NCBI GenBank assembly: GCA_023382675.1
Contig: JAHDWN010000007.1
Coordinates: 92,072-156,071, forward strand
DNA length: 64,000 nt
Direction: 5' to 3'
DNA from: Anaerolineae bacterium
GTDB lineage: Bacteria > Chloroflexota > Anaerolineae > Aggregatilineales > Phototrophicaceae
Shown: piece after piece, positions 9,320-17,964 of the stretch
Position numbering within the stretch: position 1 is the stretch's first letter
How the letters are laid out: every line of letters begins with the position of its first letter
The notes under the pieces: generated by a model
Told to the model about the DNA's origin: nothing
Seen by the model: only the letters and a program-made list of their open reading frames with translations
Database searches by the model: none
Made by a program: the position numbers and the translations under genes

Positions 9320-9360
9320 AAAACAAACACGCCCGTGCCTTTTCTGGCAGCGAGCGTGTT
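9320..9360 (-). terminator. Terminator of the protease operon
   Basis: On the minus strand AACACGC (9360-9354) pairs with GCGTGTT (9332-9326), with further imperfect pairing inside, followed by TTGTTTTGG. It lies between the convergent tetR and protease genes. Confidence 0.6.
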
Positions 9361-9435
9361 CGTGACGAAGCCGTATAGTCGTAATGACGCGAAGCGTGGG
9401 CGACCAACCCACCACCTACGCCCGGCTCAAATAGC

Positions 9436-10047
9436 TCACACGATGGTTTCGGGCACCGGCGACCCCAGTGTCTCGCGCAGGAATTCCTTGACAACATCGA
9501 CGGCAATCGCAACGCCGATCTCCGGCCCGTTCATCAGCATGTTCACGCCGACCAGTCGCCCCTGAAAATCGACTAGAGGGCCGCCGGAATGTCCGGGGCG
9601 CAGCCGAAGATTGGCAACCACGCCATCGTAGGCGAGATGAGGCAGCTCCGGGAAATCTTTGCCCACGCCGATCACAATGCCGCCGGTTGCGCCGTTGGCA
9701 ATGCCCCATGGATAGCCCAACGCCATGACGAAATCCCCCGGCTTGAGTGCCCGCGACCGGCCTAACGGGATAGCAGGCAGTTGTGCCGCATCCACCGCGA
9801 GCGCCGCCAGATCCCGATCCTGACTATGAGCAAGCACACGTGCTGGCAGCGTGCGGCCATCCGCAAGCCGCACCTGAAGGCCATGTCCGCGCCCGACCAC
9901 ATGTGCATTGGTCACGATCAAGCCATCTGAGTGCCAGACCGCGCCAGCGCCCACGCCGCTGCCGCCCGACACGATGCGGACGAGACTGCGCTGCACGCCG
10001 GAAGCGACCGCTGCCAGTTCATCGTTGAGCTGCTGTAAGGTGCTCAC
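9436..10047 (-). CDS. Trypsin-like serine protease without PDZ domain
   Basis: A 203-residue chymotrypsin-fold protease of the HtrA-like (S1C) group. The triad is readable: His49 in TNAHVVG, Asp79 in SQDRDLAALAV, Ser154 in PGHSGGPLV. No PDZ domain and no signal peptide or membrane segment is present, so it should act in the cytosol. It overlaps the upstream PDZ-containing protease gene by four bases, indicating translational coupling and probably a joint function. Substrates unknown. Confidence 0.9.
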   Translation of the reverse strand: MSTLQQLNDELAAVASGVQRSLVRIVSGGSGVGAGAVWHSDGLIVTNAHVVGRGHGLQVRLADGRTLPARVLAHSQDRDLAALAVDAAQLPAIPLGRSRALKPGDFVMALGYPWGIANGATGGIVIGVGKDFPELPHLAYDGVVANLRLRPGHSGGPLVDFQGRLVGVNMLMNGPEIGVAIAVDVVKEFLRETLGSPVPETIV

Positions 10048-10940
10048 GCGCGTTCGCCAATGACTACTGTGCGTTCGATCTGCTCACCACCGCGAACGAT
10101 GGCCACAGTCACCGATTTGCCGACACGATCTCCCGTGAGCAGTGCCATCAAATCGTCCATGTGGCGGACAGGCTGCCCATCCAGCGCCACGAGCGTATCG
10201 CCGAGGAACAGGCCGCCTGCTTCCGCCGGGCTGACCGCCTCGACAGAGGCAATCAACAGGCCGGTCTCCTGTCCGATAGCCTGAGCCAGTGCTTCAGGCA
10301 GACGTGCAGGCTGTGCGCTAACGCCCAGGAAGCCGCGACGTACCCGCCCATGTGCGAGCAAAGTCTCGACAACCCGCTTGATGGTCGCTGCGGGTAGTGT
10401 CACGCTGACGCCACGCAGCAGCGCTGAGGTGTTCATGCCAGCAAAACCGCCGCCCGCCCCAACCAATGGCCCGCCGGAAAAGCCCGGATACATGATGACA
10501 TCGGTCTGGAGATAGGCGTCGATCACACCGCCGGCTGCCGTGCGCCAGCTTTCTTCTAGCGCACTGACAATACCCAGTGTTGCCTGCGGCTCCCTACTGG
10601 GACGCCCGACGGCGAGTACCAGATGCCCGACTTTTATCTCATCAAGCGTCAACCAGTGCGGTGCAGCCAGGCCGCTTGCCTGCGTGCGCAGCACGGCAAT
10701 GTCGGTTGTGGGATCACGTCCGACGAGCGTCGCTTCGGCAGTGCTTCCGTCCGGCAGCCCGATCCGGATACCTTCATCGCGTTCGACAACGTGATGGCTG
10801 GTGACGAGTACACCATCAGACGACCAGGCGATGCCAGACGCAGGCGTGCGGCGGCGGGCTTCGATGCGCACAAGGCTGGCGGATGCCGTCTCTACCACTG
10901 CGGCAAGATCAGACGAGAGCGATTTCAGAACATCACTCAT
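10044..10940 (-). CDS. HtrA/DegP-like serine protease with one PDZ domain, no signal peptide
   Basis: A 298-residue S1C protease. The triad is His50 (VTSHHVVE), Asp80 (PTTDIAVLR) and Ser155 (YPGFSGGPLV). A single PDZ domain fills about 195-298 (RRGFLGVSAQ ... GDTLVALDGQPVRHMDDL ...). HtrA proteins normally carry a signal peptide or N-terminal anchor; here the N-terminus (MSDVLKSLSSDLAAVVE) is a soluble helix, so it is probably cytosolic. The start has a GGGGAGG ribosome binding site. It is followed with a 4-base overlap by a PDZ-less paralogue. Confidence 0.92.
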   Translation of the reverse strand: MSDVLKSLSSDLAAVVETASASLVRIEARRRTPASGIAWSSDGVLVTSHHVVERDEGIRIGLPDGSTAEATLVGRDPTTDIAVLRTQASGLAAPHWLTLDEIKVGHLVLAVGRPSREPQATLGIVSALEESWRTAAGGVIDAYLQTDVIMYPGFSGGPLVGAGGGFAGMNTSALLRGVSVTLPAATIKRVVETLLAHGRVRRGFLGVSAQPARLPEALAQAIGQETGLLIASVEAVSPAEAGGLFLGDTLVALDGQPVRHMDDLMALLTGDRVGKSVTVAIVRGGEQIERTVVIGERA

Positions 10941-11051
10941 AGAAATACCTCCCCGAAGATTTCAAGCTTGACCTGATTAAACCAGGAAATGCACAGGAAA
11001 AGATCGCCTATAAAGCGAGGTGGATACTGGAAGAATGGCTAGGCAGCGCAG

Positions 11052-11696
11052 TTAGAGCGAGATCAAACCACGCCGTGTCGCCTGGACAACAGCCTCTGTG
11101 CGGCTCTGGACATTGAGCTTGGTCATGATCGCGTTGACGTGAAACTTCACGGTATGCTCGCTGATATTGAGGCGCAGCGCGATCTGTTTGTTTGCCAGCC
11201 CTTCCGCAAGCATGTTGAGGACTTCCATTTCTCGCGCTGTCATGATTTCGGCAGTCAGGGGCGTCTGCGCGGGGACAGAAGACTCGACAAGTGAGAGAAA
11301 CTCTGCGCCGAAAACAACGAGACCTTGCGCCAGGGCGCGTAGAGCAGCCAACAGGGCGGGCAGATCGACGTTCGAGAAGAGCAGCCCGCGTACACCCGCA
11401 GCCAGGAGACTGGCAGCGCGGTCGTGTTGGGATACGAGCGCAAGCACAGGAACATCGATTTCGCCCAGCTCTTCGAACTGCTGACTCTCGATGTCGCCAT
11501 CGTAAGACGGTTCCCAGATGATGACCTGCGGCGCATAGAGTTGAACCATCTCGGCCCAGCGTGAATCTGCGGGAATTTGTCCGACGACATCAACGCCAGG
11601 TTGATCGTTAAGGAGTGAAACGATGCCTGCCCGGACGAATGGGCTTTCTGCTATGACCAGGACACGAAGCGTGTCAGTCTGAGTGGTCACACCCAA
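11052..11696 (-). CDS. LuxR/NarL-type response regulator with atypical receiver
   Basis: 214 residues: an N-terminal receiver-like domain (about 10-125) and a C-terminal LuxR helix-turn-helix (about 148-214; TAREMEVLNMLAEGLANKQIA and ISEHTVKFHVNAIMTKLNV). The receiver lacks key residues: the phospho-acceptor position in PQVIIWEPS is Glu62 instead of Asp, and the acidic pair near the N-terminus reads Ala16-Glu17. It probably works without phosphorylation or as a phosphomimic. No histidine kinase is adjacent. The start is TTG at 11696 or GTG at 11690, directly at the edge of an 11-bp inverted repeat. The protease pair lies downstream on the same strand after 111 bases. Confidence 0.88.
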   Translation of the reverse strand: MGVTTQTDTLRVLVIAESPFVRAGIVSLLNDQPGVDVVGQIPADSRWAEMVQLYAPQVIIWEPSYDGDIESQQFEELGEIDVPVLALVSQHDRAASLLAAGVRGLLFSNVDLPALLAALRALAQGLVVFGAEFLSLVESSVPAQTPLTAEIMTAREMEVLNMLAEGLANKQIALRLNISEHTVKFHVNAIMTKLNVQSRTEAVVQATRRGLISL

Positions 11697-11741
11697 TCCA
11701 TGTGGCTTATGAAAGTAATACGATCATGATGCCACATGGAT
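11696..11741. repeat. Perfect 11-bp inverted repeat at the start of the LuxR-type gene
   Basis: ATCCATGTGGC (11696-11706) and GCCACATGGAT (11731-11741) are exact complements separated by 24 bases. One arm overlaps the probable TTG start codon, so it could be a dimeric operator or an mRNA hairpin controlling translation. Confidence 0.8.
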
Positions 11742-11839
11742 AGTTAGAGCGATGTTGGAGGCGGGAGAAATCGGCTGAACAATTCGCAGGCCGGATCGTT
11801 GCCTTATCAGGAAAGGTCAATGCAAATCGTTTTAGTCTG

Positions 11840-14497
11840 CTAGCGAATCACAATATCAACGGTCAGGGACACAGAATCACTAGTCGCAGATAGTTGAACA
11901 CGCTGATTGGTTGTCGGATCGTACATCCCGACAATGACTGTAGCTGATCCTGGATGCGCGTTGGCGTTGTAAAGAAGGCGATGTGAGTCGACAATATACT
12001 CTCCCGGACGCCAGCCCGTAGTCGGGCGCATGTCCTGTGCCGGTCTCGCGTCGCTTTGGGCGATCAAGCGCCCCTGTTCGTCAAGAAGTTGAACGAACAC
12101 GACATAATCGACCATCGGCGCAACATCCCCGGCACGCCAGATCAGCGTGATCTGTGGGGGAGAATCCAGCGTGATCTGAGGTGTCTCCAGTGTGAAGCCG
12201 ACAAGTGTGCCAACATCGGGGAAATCGACCGCCAGCGGTTGTTCGAATGCAGGAGGCTCATAGACGGCAGTAACTGCCTCGATAGGCTGGCGCGCAAGCA
12301 AAGTCCCATCTGGCAAGATCAGTTCAGCCATACCCGTTGGAGCGTCTGGCGGTATGTGGGCCTCGCGCCAATCAAGCACGATACCATCGGCAAGCGCCAG
12401 CGTCGTTTCGACAGGCATCGTCCAGTGCCCCGCCGCATCACGCAGAGTCAACGCGGGCGGCAGCGTATCTGTTTCCCAGAGCAATGTCATCGCGATGGTG
12501 TCACCATTGCGACGTGCAGGCAGTTCCGTAGGAATATTGTGGGCGATCAAGCGCGCGCCCACGCCAAATGCCCTATCGAGATGGAATGGCAGATCGGTGG
12601 TGCGATTGGTCGCTTCCCAAGCGGGAGTGGCCTGTGCCTGCCAGGTTGCAAGCACCAGATCGCGCCCAGAAGTGACGACCTCCTGGGAGGCCATCGGTTC
12701 ATAGCCTGAAGGCAGTGATTCGTCATAGATGCGCAGCAGCACCTGATAATCGCCCGGCGGCGTCCCATACGGCAGACGCAGCAGGGGATAGGCCGTCAGT
12801 TGGTCGCCCGGCAACCGCTGATCGCTTGTCTGTTGATCGGCCTGGGCGAAGGTCGCATCAGCGCGTGCGATCTCCCAGCCAAGCTGGTTACGCACAATCA
12901 GGGCGACTTTGAGCGGCTTGAGCGTAGCCTCGCTGAGCCTAAGCGTCAGAGGTACACAGCGCGCCGCCGCCGGAGAACCCGGCGCAATCTCGCCATAGCC
13001 GATCAGTGTGGCGATAGGCTGTCCGGCGCTGCCAAATGCAACATCCATCTGGCGCATGTCCGGCAGTTCCCGGCCAGGAGCACTGTAGAGTTCACTGGTC
13101 ATGCCGGAGACGGTGAAGGTCTCTGGCAAATCGACGGTATCATTTGCCAGTACGCAGGCAAGCATACCGCGATAATCCGCACGCTGGGCGTACCAGACGT
13201 TGCGGGCAATACGCCCCTCTTGGGGCAGAAGCGGCAGAACAGCCTGGGCGTCCGCACCTTCGGGAAGGGTCACACGGCGCGCGGTCACTCTCAACCGATC
13301 CCAATAGTAGGCCAATTCGTAACGATCGGCATAAGACCAGGCAACGACCGTATCCACACTCGTCAACGTCTGCGCATAGTAACGCACCAAAGTTCGCGCG
13401 TCGTCATGCTGATAAAGTGGGTTTTGCGCCAGGACAATAGCAACGACCAACAGAACGATGAAAAGTGTGGCCACTGTGTAACGAAGCCAACGCCAGCGCA
13501 CACGAGCGATGCCCGCGCCCAAAGGCACGGCCAGCAGTGGTGCGACCATCGTCAAATAACGCCCGTGCATATCATTGCCGAGCAAGATCAAACCGGCAAC
13601 GACGCCAGCAGTGAGCAAGGCCGTATGCAAGACGAGCCAGCGCGCGTGCGCACGCCGCCAGGGCGTCAGAAACAGGAAGATGAGAAAAGCCAGCGCGCTC
13701 AACCCGATCAGAACCCCATTCTGGTTGACCAGACTCCACGGGCCGGCGAAAAAAGCCTGCCATAGATCCGCCAACAAGGTCAATGAGAGCACGGGCGCGC
13801 TCGTCACAGCGCTGTTGGCGTCCGTCAGGCGCAAATAGTAGTTGACGAACCAGAGCGCATACGCCAGCGCGACGATCCCCTGCCCTGCTACCCACATGCG
13901 CCAATCCGGGCGGCGCAAACTACGGCTGACGAGCCAGGTGATCAACGTCACGACGTTCAACCAGATAGCAGCGATAGGCCCTGTATTGTGTACATACAGC
14001 AAGCCCAACTCCGCGAGCAGAAGCGCAACCCACGCCCAACGCGACGGAGACTTCAAGAGTCGGTGCCAGGCAAACGCGCAGACCATCACCAGAAATGCCA
14101 GCAGCGTATACATCCGTGCTTCTTGCGCTGCCCACCAGAGCAGGGGTAAGCACGCAGCCAAAAGCGCCGCATAGCCACCAGCCCGCCGACCAAATAGCAG
14201 CGCCGCCAGACGATAGACAAGCGCGATGGTCAGCAAACCGAACAACGTCGAGACCCAACGCAGCGCAAATTCGCTCAACCCGAACACCGAAGCGGCAATA
14301 TGTAGTATCATGTAATAAAGTGGGGGATTGGTCAGATCAGCCTGGGCAGCAGCCAGCAGCGATGTCTGTGAGGCAGCATACGCCGACCAGCCCTCATCGA
14401 ACCAGATACTTTGAGTCTCAATGCGAAACAGGCGCACAGCGGTTGCCATCAACAGAATGGCGACCATCATCCAGAGTATGGCCCGGGGTTTGATCAT
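11840..14497 (-). CDS. Membrane glycosyltransferase, GT39/PMT-like (ArnT type)
   Basis: An 885-residue membrane protein. Residues about 1-400 hold roughly ten or more transmembrane segments, with the early loop FDEGWSAYAASQ that matches the acidic catalytic loop of lipid-linked sugar transferases (GT39/GT83). The loop is followed by TNPPLYYMILH, also typical. The remaining roughly 480 residues are a predicted extracytoplasmic beta-rich region (for example IPPDAPTGMAELILPDG), possibly Ig-like or carbohydrate-binding. It should transfer a sugar from a polyprenyl-phosphate donor to a protein or glycan outside the membrane. Donor and acceptor cannot be read from sequence. Confidence 0.85.
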   Translation of the reverse strand: MIKPRAILWMMVAILLMATAVRLFRIETQSIWFDEGWSAYAASQTSLLAAAQADLTNPPLYYMILHIAASVFGLSEFALRWVSTLFGLLTIALVYRLAALLFGRRAGGYAALLAACLPLLWWAAQEARMYTLLAFLVMVCAFAWHRLLKSPSRWAWVALLLAELGLLYVHNTGPIAAIWLNVVTLITWLVSRSLRRPDWRMWVAGQGIVALAYALWFVNYYLRLTDANSAVTSAPVLSLTLLADLWQAFFAGPWSLVNQNGVLIGLSALAFLIFLFLTPWRRAHARWLVLHTALLTAGVVAGLILLGNDMHGRYLTMVAPLLAVPLGAGIARVRWRWLRYTVATLFIVLLVVAIVLAQNPLYQHDDARTLVRYYAQTLTSVDTVVAWSYADRYELAYYWDRLRVTARRVTLPEGADAQAVLPLLPQEGRIARNVWYAQRADYRGMLACVLANDTVDLPETFTVSGMTSELYSAPGRELPDMRQMDVAFGSAGQPIATLIGYGEIAPGSPAAARCVPLTLRLSEATLKPLKVALIVRNQLGWEIARADATFAQADQQTSDQRLPGDQLTAYPLLRLPYGTPPGDYQVLLRIYDESLPSGYEPMASQEVVTSGRDLVLATWQAQATPAWEATNRTTDLPFHLDRAFGVGARLIAHNIPTELPARRNGDTIAMTLLWETDTLPPALTLRDAAGHWTMPVETTLALADGIVLDWREAHIPPDAPTGMAELILPDGTLLARQPIEAVTAVYEPPAFEQPLAVDFPDVGTLVGFTLETPQITLDSPPQITLIWRAGDVAPMVDYVVFVQLLDEQGRLIAQSDARPAQDMRPTTGWRPGEYIVDSHRLLYNANAHPGSATVIVGMYDPTTNQRVQLSATSDSVSLTVDIVIR

Positions 14498-14636
14498 GCG
14501 CAGACGGTATCACGCGGCCATTTGTCTGTCAAACAGCATATTACCTGTTTCGAAAAATTGAGATTGCACTAATTTGATAAAGAGCCATAGAATACCCATA
14601 TAGGTTGTTGTGATCAGTGAGTCGTGTGACAGCGTC

Positions 14637-15401
14637 ATGATGGAAGACCCCAAGCCACAGAACAAGCCCAGCCAGCCAGAAAGTCCCGTATCAAAAGCAG
14701 CAGCGCCAGCGCCAAAACCAGCAGCGCCTCATGCGACGACCGCCGATATCTCGTCATTGCGGGTATCAAAACGGCTGGGAGATATTACGAATAACAAGTG
14801 TCCCAACTGTGACCTGGTAAATCGTGTCGGTGTACTGGTCTGCGAGAATTGTGGCACGAGTCTGATCGCTGGTGCGGCATCCATACCGGCAACCCGCAAT
14901 CTGAGCGATCCAAAGATGGTCACGGGGCGGCTGTTCCCGGACAGATTGCCCGATCTTTTAGGCGGACACAAACTCCCGTTTACGCCCGCGCCGGAAAAAG
15001 CTGCGCCCGCACCGTCGCATAAGGTCGGCGGCAGCCTGTTTGACGACGATATGATCCTGCGCCTGGAGGTTATCGGCGCAACCATTCCCATTCTCGTCTA
15101 TCCCAAGCGCGAAATTATCATCGGCAGACGCGATGTTGCCACTGGTACGCAGCCTGACGTCGATTTGACTTCCTATGCAGGGTATCGAATGGGTGTCAGC
15201 CGCCGCCACGCGCAGATCCACCTAAAAGATGGTCATCTGGAGATCACGGATTTGGGCAGCAGCAATGGCTCAAAACTCAACGGCGTGGTCATGCCCGCCA
15301 ATCGTCCCTTTCCAGTGCGAGATGGCGACGAGATCACCCTGGGCAATATGAAATTGCGCGTGATTTTTCAAAATGGAACGCAGCGCATCAAGCACCCATA
15401 A
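14637..15401 (+). CDS. FHA domain protein with N-terminal zinc ribbon
   Basis: About 254 residues from the ATG at 14637 (an in-frame GTG at 14610 is less likely). An N-terminal Pro/Ala-rich stretch is followed by a zinc ribbon (NKCPNCDLV ... CENCGTSL, about 55-80) and a C-terminal FHA domain (about 155-250) with the conserved GRR, SRRHAQI, and LGSSNGSKLNG motifs that bind phosphothreonine peptides. It should be a cytosolic adaptor reading Ser/Thr phosphorylation; no kinase is encoded nearby. It converges on a roadblock/LC7 gene with only six bases between the stops. Confidence 0.9.
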   Translation: MMEDPKPQNKPSQPESPVSKAAAPAPKPAAPHATTADISSLRVSKRLGDITNNKCPNCDLVNRVGVLVCENCGTSLIAGAASIPATRNLSDPKMVTGRLFPDRLPDLLGGHKLPFTPAPEKAAPAPSHKVGGSLFDDDMILRLEVIGATIPILVYPKREIIIGRRDVATGTQPDVDLTSYAGYRMGVSRRHAQIHLKDGHLEITDLGSSNGSKLNGVVMPANRPFPVRDGDEITLGNMKLRVIFQNGTQRIKHP

Positions 15402-15407
15402 CCTCGC

Positions 15408-15809
15408 TCAGTAACTAAGCACTGTCTCGACTTCTTGTGCCGCCTTTTTTGCCGCATAAAGCACGTGGCTGAGACGAGCACCTTTTTCGACCAACACGGC
15501 CAGCGAAGCACGCCCGGCGGGAAAGATCACAATTACGCCTTCTTCGCCTTCCATGAGTAGACGTTCAAGCTGCCCCTGAGCGAGACGCCCCAGGGTTTTT
15601 TCTGCCAGACCAACCAGAGTCGCAGACATCGCGGCCACCTGAGGGCTGCTCGTTGGGTTTTGATGAGGATTTTCTTCGTCGGTGGGCGGATACGCGGCAA
15701 CCAGCAACCCATCAATGTTGACGATCACCGTCGCTTTTACGCCGTCAACCGCGACATGCAGCGTTTTCAGCGTGCGCTCCAGCACTGTGCTTCGCGACTC
15801 TTGGAACAT
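15408..15809 (-). CDS. Roadblock/LC7 domain protein
   Basis: About 133 residues from the ATG at 15809, which has GGAAGAGA upstream; the longer in-frame extension to 15884 lacks a signal. The order of strands and helices fits a roadblock/LC7 fold: VDGVKATVIVNIDGLLVAAYP, then a central helix with MSATLVGLAEKTLGRLAQG, then VIVIFPAGRASLAVLVEKGARL. Such proteins typically partner small MglA-like GTPases, but no GTPase gene lies in the window. It is convergent with the FHA gene. Confidence 0.85.
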   Translation of the reverse strand: MFQESRSTVLERTLKTLHVAVDGVKATVIVNIDGLLVAAYPPTDEENPHQNPTSSPQVAAMSATLVGLAEKTLGRLAQGQLERLLMEGEEGVIVIFPAGRASLAVLVEKGARLSHVLYAAKKAAQEVETVLSY

Positions 15810-15920
15810 GCGTGTTCTCTTCCCAAAATTAAGCATGCCGGATAGCGCCCGGCTTGAATGATGCTGACTGAGACAACCCCTCACAGTATAGCGGATGAGT
15901 TGTGACGGCTCAAATAAGGT

Positions 15921-16673
15921 TCAATCCAGCCTCCGCAGGGCATCTTCCTCGGCGAATTCGGCCAGCAGATAGCGCTCGGCCTCTGAAAGCGGTGCCTTAA
16001 GGAGCAAATCCGGGCGATTATGCCAGGTGCGACGCAAGCCCTCGGCGCGCCGCCAGTGCTCGATCTCGGCATGATTCCCTTGCTGAAGCACCTGTGGCAC
16101 GGACAGCCCTCTATATACCTGCGGTCGGGTGTAATGCGGGCCTTCGAGAATGCCGTCGGCGTGACTATCCCGGTCGGCAGCACCTTCTGCGCCCAATACC
16201 CCCGGAATATGGCGGATGACCGCATCGATCACAACCATGGCCGCCAGTTCCCCACCCGTCAATACATAATCGCCGATGCTGATCTCGTCGGTGATGACCA
16301 GTTGGCGAACACGGTCGTCAATGCCCTCGTAACGCCCACAAACGAGCACAATATGCTCGTGCTGTGCCAACTCAGTAGCGATCTGATGCGAGAATACGCG
16401 TCCCTGTGGCGTCATCAGAATGACGGGCGTGCCGTGTGCAGCATCCTGCAACGCAGACTCCACCGCATCGACCACCGGCTGCGGCTTCATGATCATCCCG
16501 CCGCCACCGCCATAGGGTGTGTCGTCCGCCGTGTGATGGCGGTCGGTTGTGAAATCGCGAATCTGAACGAAACGCAGGTCGAGAAGCTTACGGTCACGCG
16601 CCTTCCAGAGCATACTCTCTGTCATTGGTCCCTCAAAGAGTGCGGGGAAGAGTGTGACAACATCGATGCGCAT
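15921..16673 (-). CDS. trmD: tRNA (guanine-N1)-methyltransferase TrmD
   Basis: Methylates G37 of tRNAs with SAM to prevent frameshifting. The SPOUT trefoil knot region is visible in [25 protein letters not shown] and [18 protein letters not shown]. About 250 residues from the ATG at 16673 ([10 protein letters not shown]), the usual TrmD start; an upstream in-frame ATG at 16703 is unlikely. It is not in the common rpsP-rimM-trmD-rplS order; its neighbours are unrelated. Confidence 0.96.
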   Translation of the reverse strand: MRIDVVTLFPALFEGPMTESMLWKARDRKLLDLRFVQIRDFTTDRHHTADDTPYGGGGGMIMKPQPVVDAVESALQDAAHGTPVILMTPQGRVFSHQIATELAQHEHIVLVCGRYEGIDDRVRQLVITDEISIGDYVLTGGELAAMVVIDAVIRHIPGVLGAEGAADRDSHADGILEGPHYTRPQVYRGLSVPQVLQQGNHAEIEHWRRAEGLRRTWHNRPDLLLKAPLSEAERYLLAEFAEEDALRRLD

Positions 16674-16776
16674 AATTCGCCCTTTCTTGCTGAGCGCAGG
16701 CAAATTGTAGCTTGCAGGCCGGTTACATCAACCCGATAATCGGAAAGTAGGGTGGCAGCTGTAGGAACCATGCGTC

Positions 16777-17136
16777 ATGGATGAACCGACTTACACGGTG
16801 TGGATCAAAACGGGCGATCAAGTGCTTGGGGGCACGGACTCCAACGTCTACATCATGCTCTACGGTCAAAACGGGCAAACGGATTGGATTTTCTTGCCCA
16901 CGGAAGACATTTTCGCCTTCGAGGAAGGCAGCGTGGATAAGTTTGTCCTGGTCGCGCCCGACGTGGGCGCGCTCACGCGCTGCTGTGTAGGCCACGACGC
17001 CAGCGCCGATTCGGGTTGGTATGTGGAACAGGTGCGCGTCGAACACATGCCGAGCGGGCAGACCTGGACATTCGTTTTCAATGCCTGGGTCGGCGAAGAA
17101 GAAGCCGGACGACGCGCTGTATGCGTAGACGCCTAG
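16777..17136 (+). CDS. Stand-alone PLAT/LH2 domain protein
   Basis: A 119-residue protein that is essentially one PLAT (LH2) beta-sandwich: YTVWIKTGDQVLGGTDSNVYIMLYG at the start, then FEEGSVDKFVL, GALTRCCVGHDASADSGWYVEQVRVE and a closing WTFVFNAWV strand match the family pattern in order. In eukaryotes PLAT domains mediate membrane or protein contacts of lipoxygenases and lipases. There is no signal peptide, so it is probably cytosolic. The stop overlaps the start of the following lipoprotein gene by 16 bases. Confidence 0.85.
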   Translation: MDEPTYTVWIKTGDQVLGGTDSNVYIMLYGQNGQTDWIFLPTEDIFAFEEGSVDKFVLVAPDVGALTRCCVGHDASADSGWYVEQVRVEHMPSGQTWTFVFNAWVGEEEAGRRAVCVDA

Positions 17137-17552
17137 GATTAATCTCCGCCGGCCTGCTGTTGCTCAACGCCTGCAATTTGAGCACCACAGCCCCGGAGCC
17201 AACACCTGAACGGATCGTACCCACGGTCGAATTTCTCTATCCGACCAACGCCAGCCTGGTCATTGAGGGTACGGATGTGCAAATCGAGTTGCTGGCGCAA
17301 GACCCGAATGGCGTCGGTGTCGCGCGCGTCGAGCTATACGTTGACGATGTGCCACACCAGGAAGGTGCGCCCCAGGTCAGCGCGGCAGTGACGGTTTTCA
17401 CGGTTGACATGAACTGGCTGGCAGAGGGCGTTGGTCTTCATGCGCTGTCTGCCATCGCCTACCGCCCGGACGGCACTGCAAGCGACGCGACTACGATCAG
17501 CCTGCAAGTTGTGCCGTCTGATGGGGACAACGCGACCGCGACCAATCCGTAA
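17121..17552 (+). CDS. Lipoprotein with Ig-like domain
   Basis: About 143 residues from the ATG at 17121, which overlaps the PLAT gene. A basic start (MRRRLG), a hydrophobic stretch and the lipobox LLNAC give a type II signal peptide with Cys at about residue 18. The mature part (PTVEFLYPTNASLVIEGTDVQI ... VARVELYVDDV ...) resembles the Ig-like domains of surface proteins. It is the second gene of a run of four plus-strand genes; function unknown. Confidence 0.75.
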   Translation: MRRRLGLISAGLLLLNACNLSTTAPEPTPERIVPTVEFLYPTNASLVIEGTDVQIELLAQDPNGVGVARVELYVDDVPHQEGAPQVSAAVTVFTVDMNWLAEGVGLHALSAIAYRPDGTASDATTISLQVVPSDGDNATATNP

Positions 17553-17574
17553 TGAAAGGCAAGGGATTCGCCGG

Positions 17575-17958
17575 ATGCAATATCTCGTTCGCCCCAAAGC
17601 ACCGCCCTTCATCGATCAGCTCGCCGAGGCCGATCAACGGTATCTGCGCGGACGCTTCGATGCTCACCCGGCAGAACTAACCGTCAATGGCGATGTGATC
17701 CCGTGGCAGGATATTGACGAAGTGGAGGTCGTGAAGGCAGCGCGCCGAAATGACCTCTCAGGCTGGTTCGTGCGCAAGATCGTCTATCAGGATGAACGGT
17801 ATCACGTCGGTATCTATTATGGGAAGCATGAGCAGGTGCTGACGAACGTGACCCTGGCGGTCGCCCTGTTCGTCGTTCAAGCAATTGCCTATTACATGCA
17901 AACGTCGATCAAGTACACCGGCCTGGACGACATTGCACAGACGGCCAGCCGCGATTAG
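17575..17958 (+). CDS. Small unknown protein with one predicted membrane segment
   Basis: 127 residues from the ATG at 17575. A soluble N-terminal part (MQYLVRPKAPPFIDQLAEAD...) has a PH-like feel (strands TVNGDVIPWQDIDEVEVVK, KIVYQDERYHVGIYYGK), followed by a hydrophobic helix VTLAVALFVVQAIAYYMQ near the C-terminus. Not recognised. It starts 22 bases after the lipoprotein gene and ends 6 bases before the next one, so it is very likely in the same operon. Confidence 0.6.
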   Translation: MQYLVRPKAPPFIDQLAEADQRYLRGRFDAHPAELTVNGDVIPWQDIDEVEVVKAARRNDLSGWFVRKIVYQDERYHVGIYYGKHEQVLTNVTLAVALFVVQAIAYYMQTSIKYTGLDDIAQTASRD

Positions 17959-17964
17959 GCAGCC

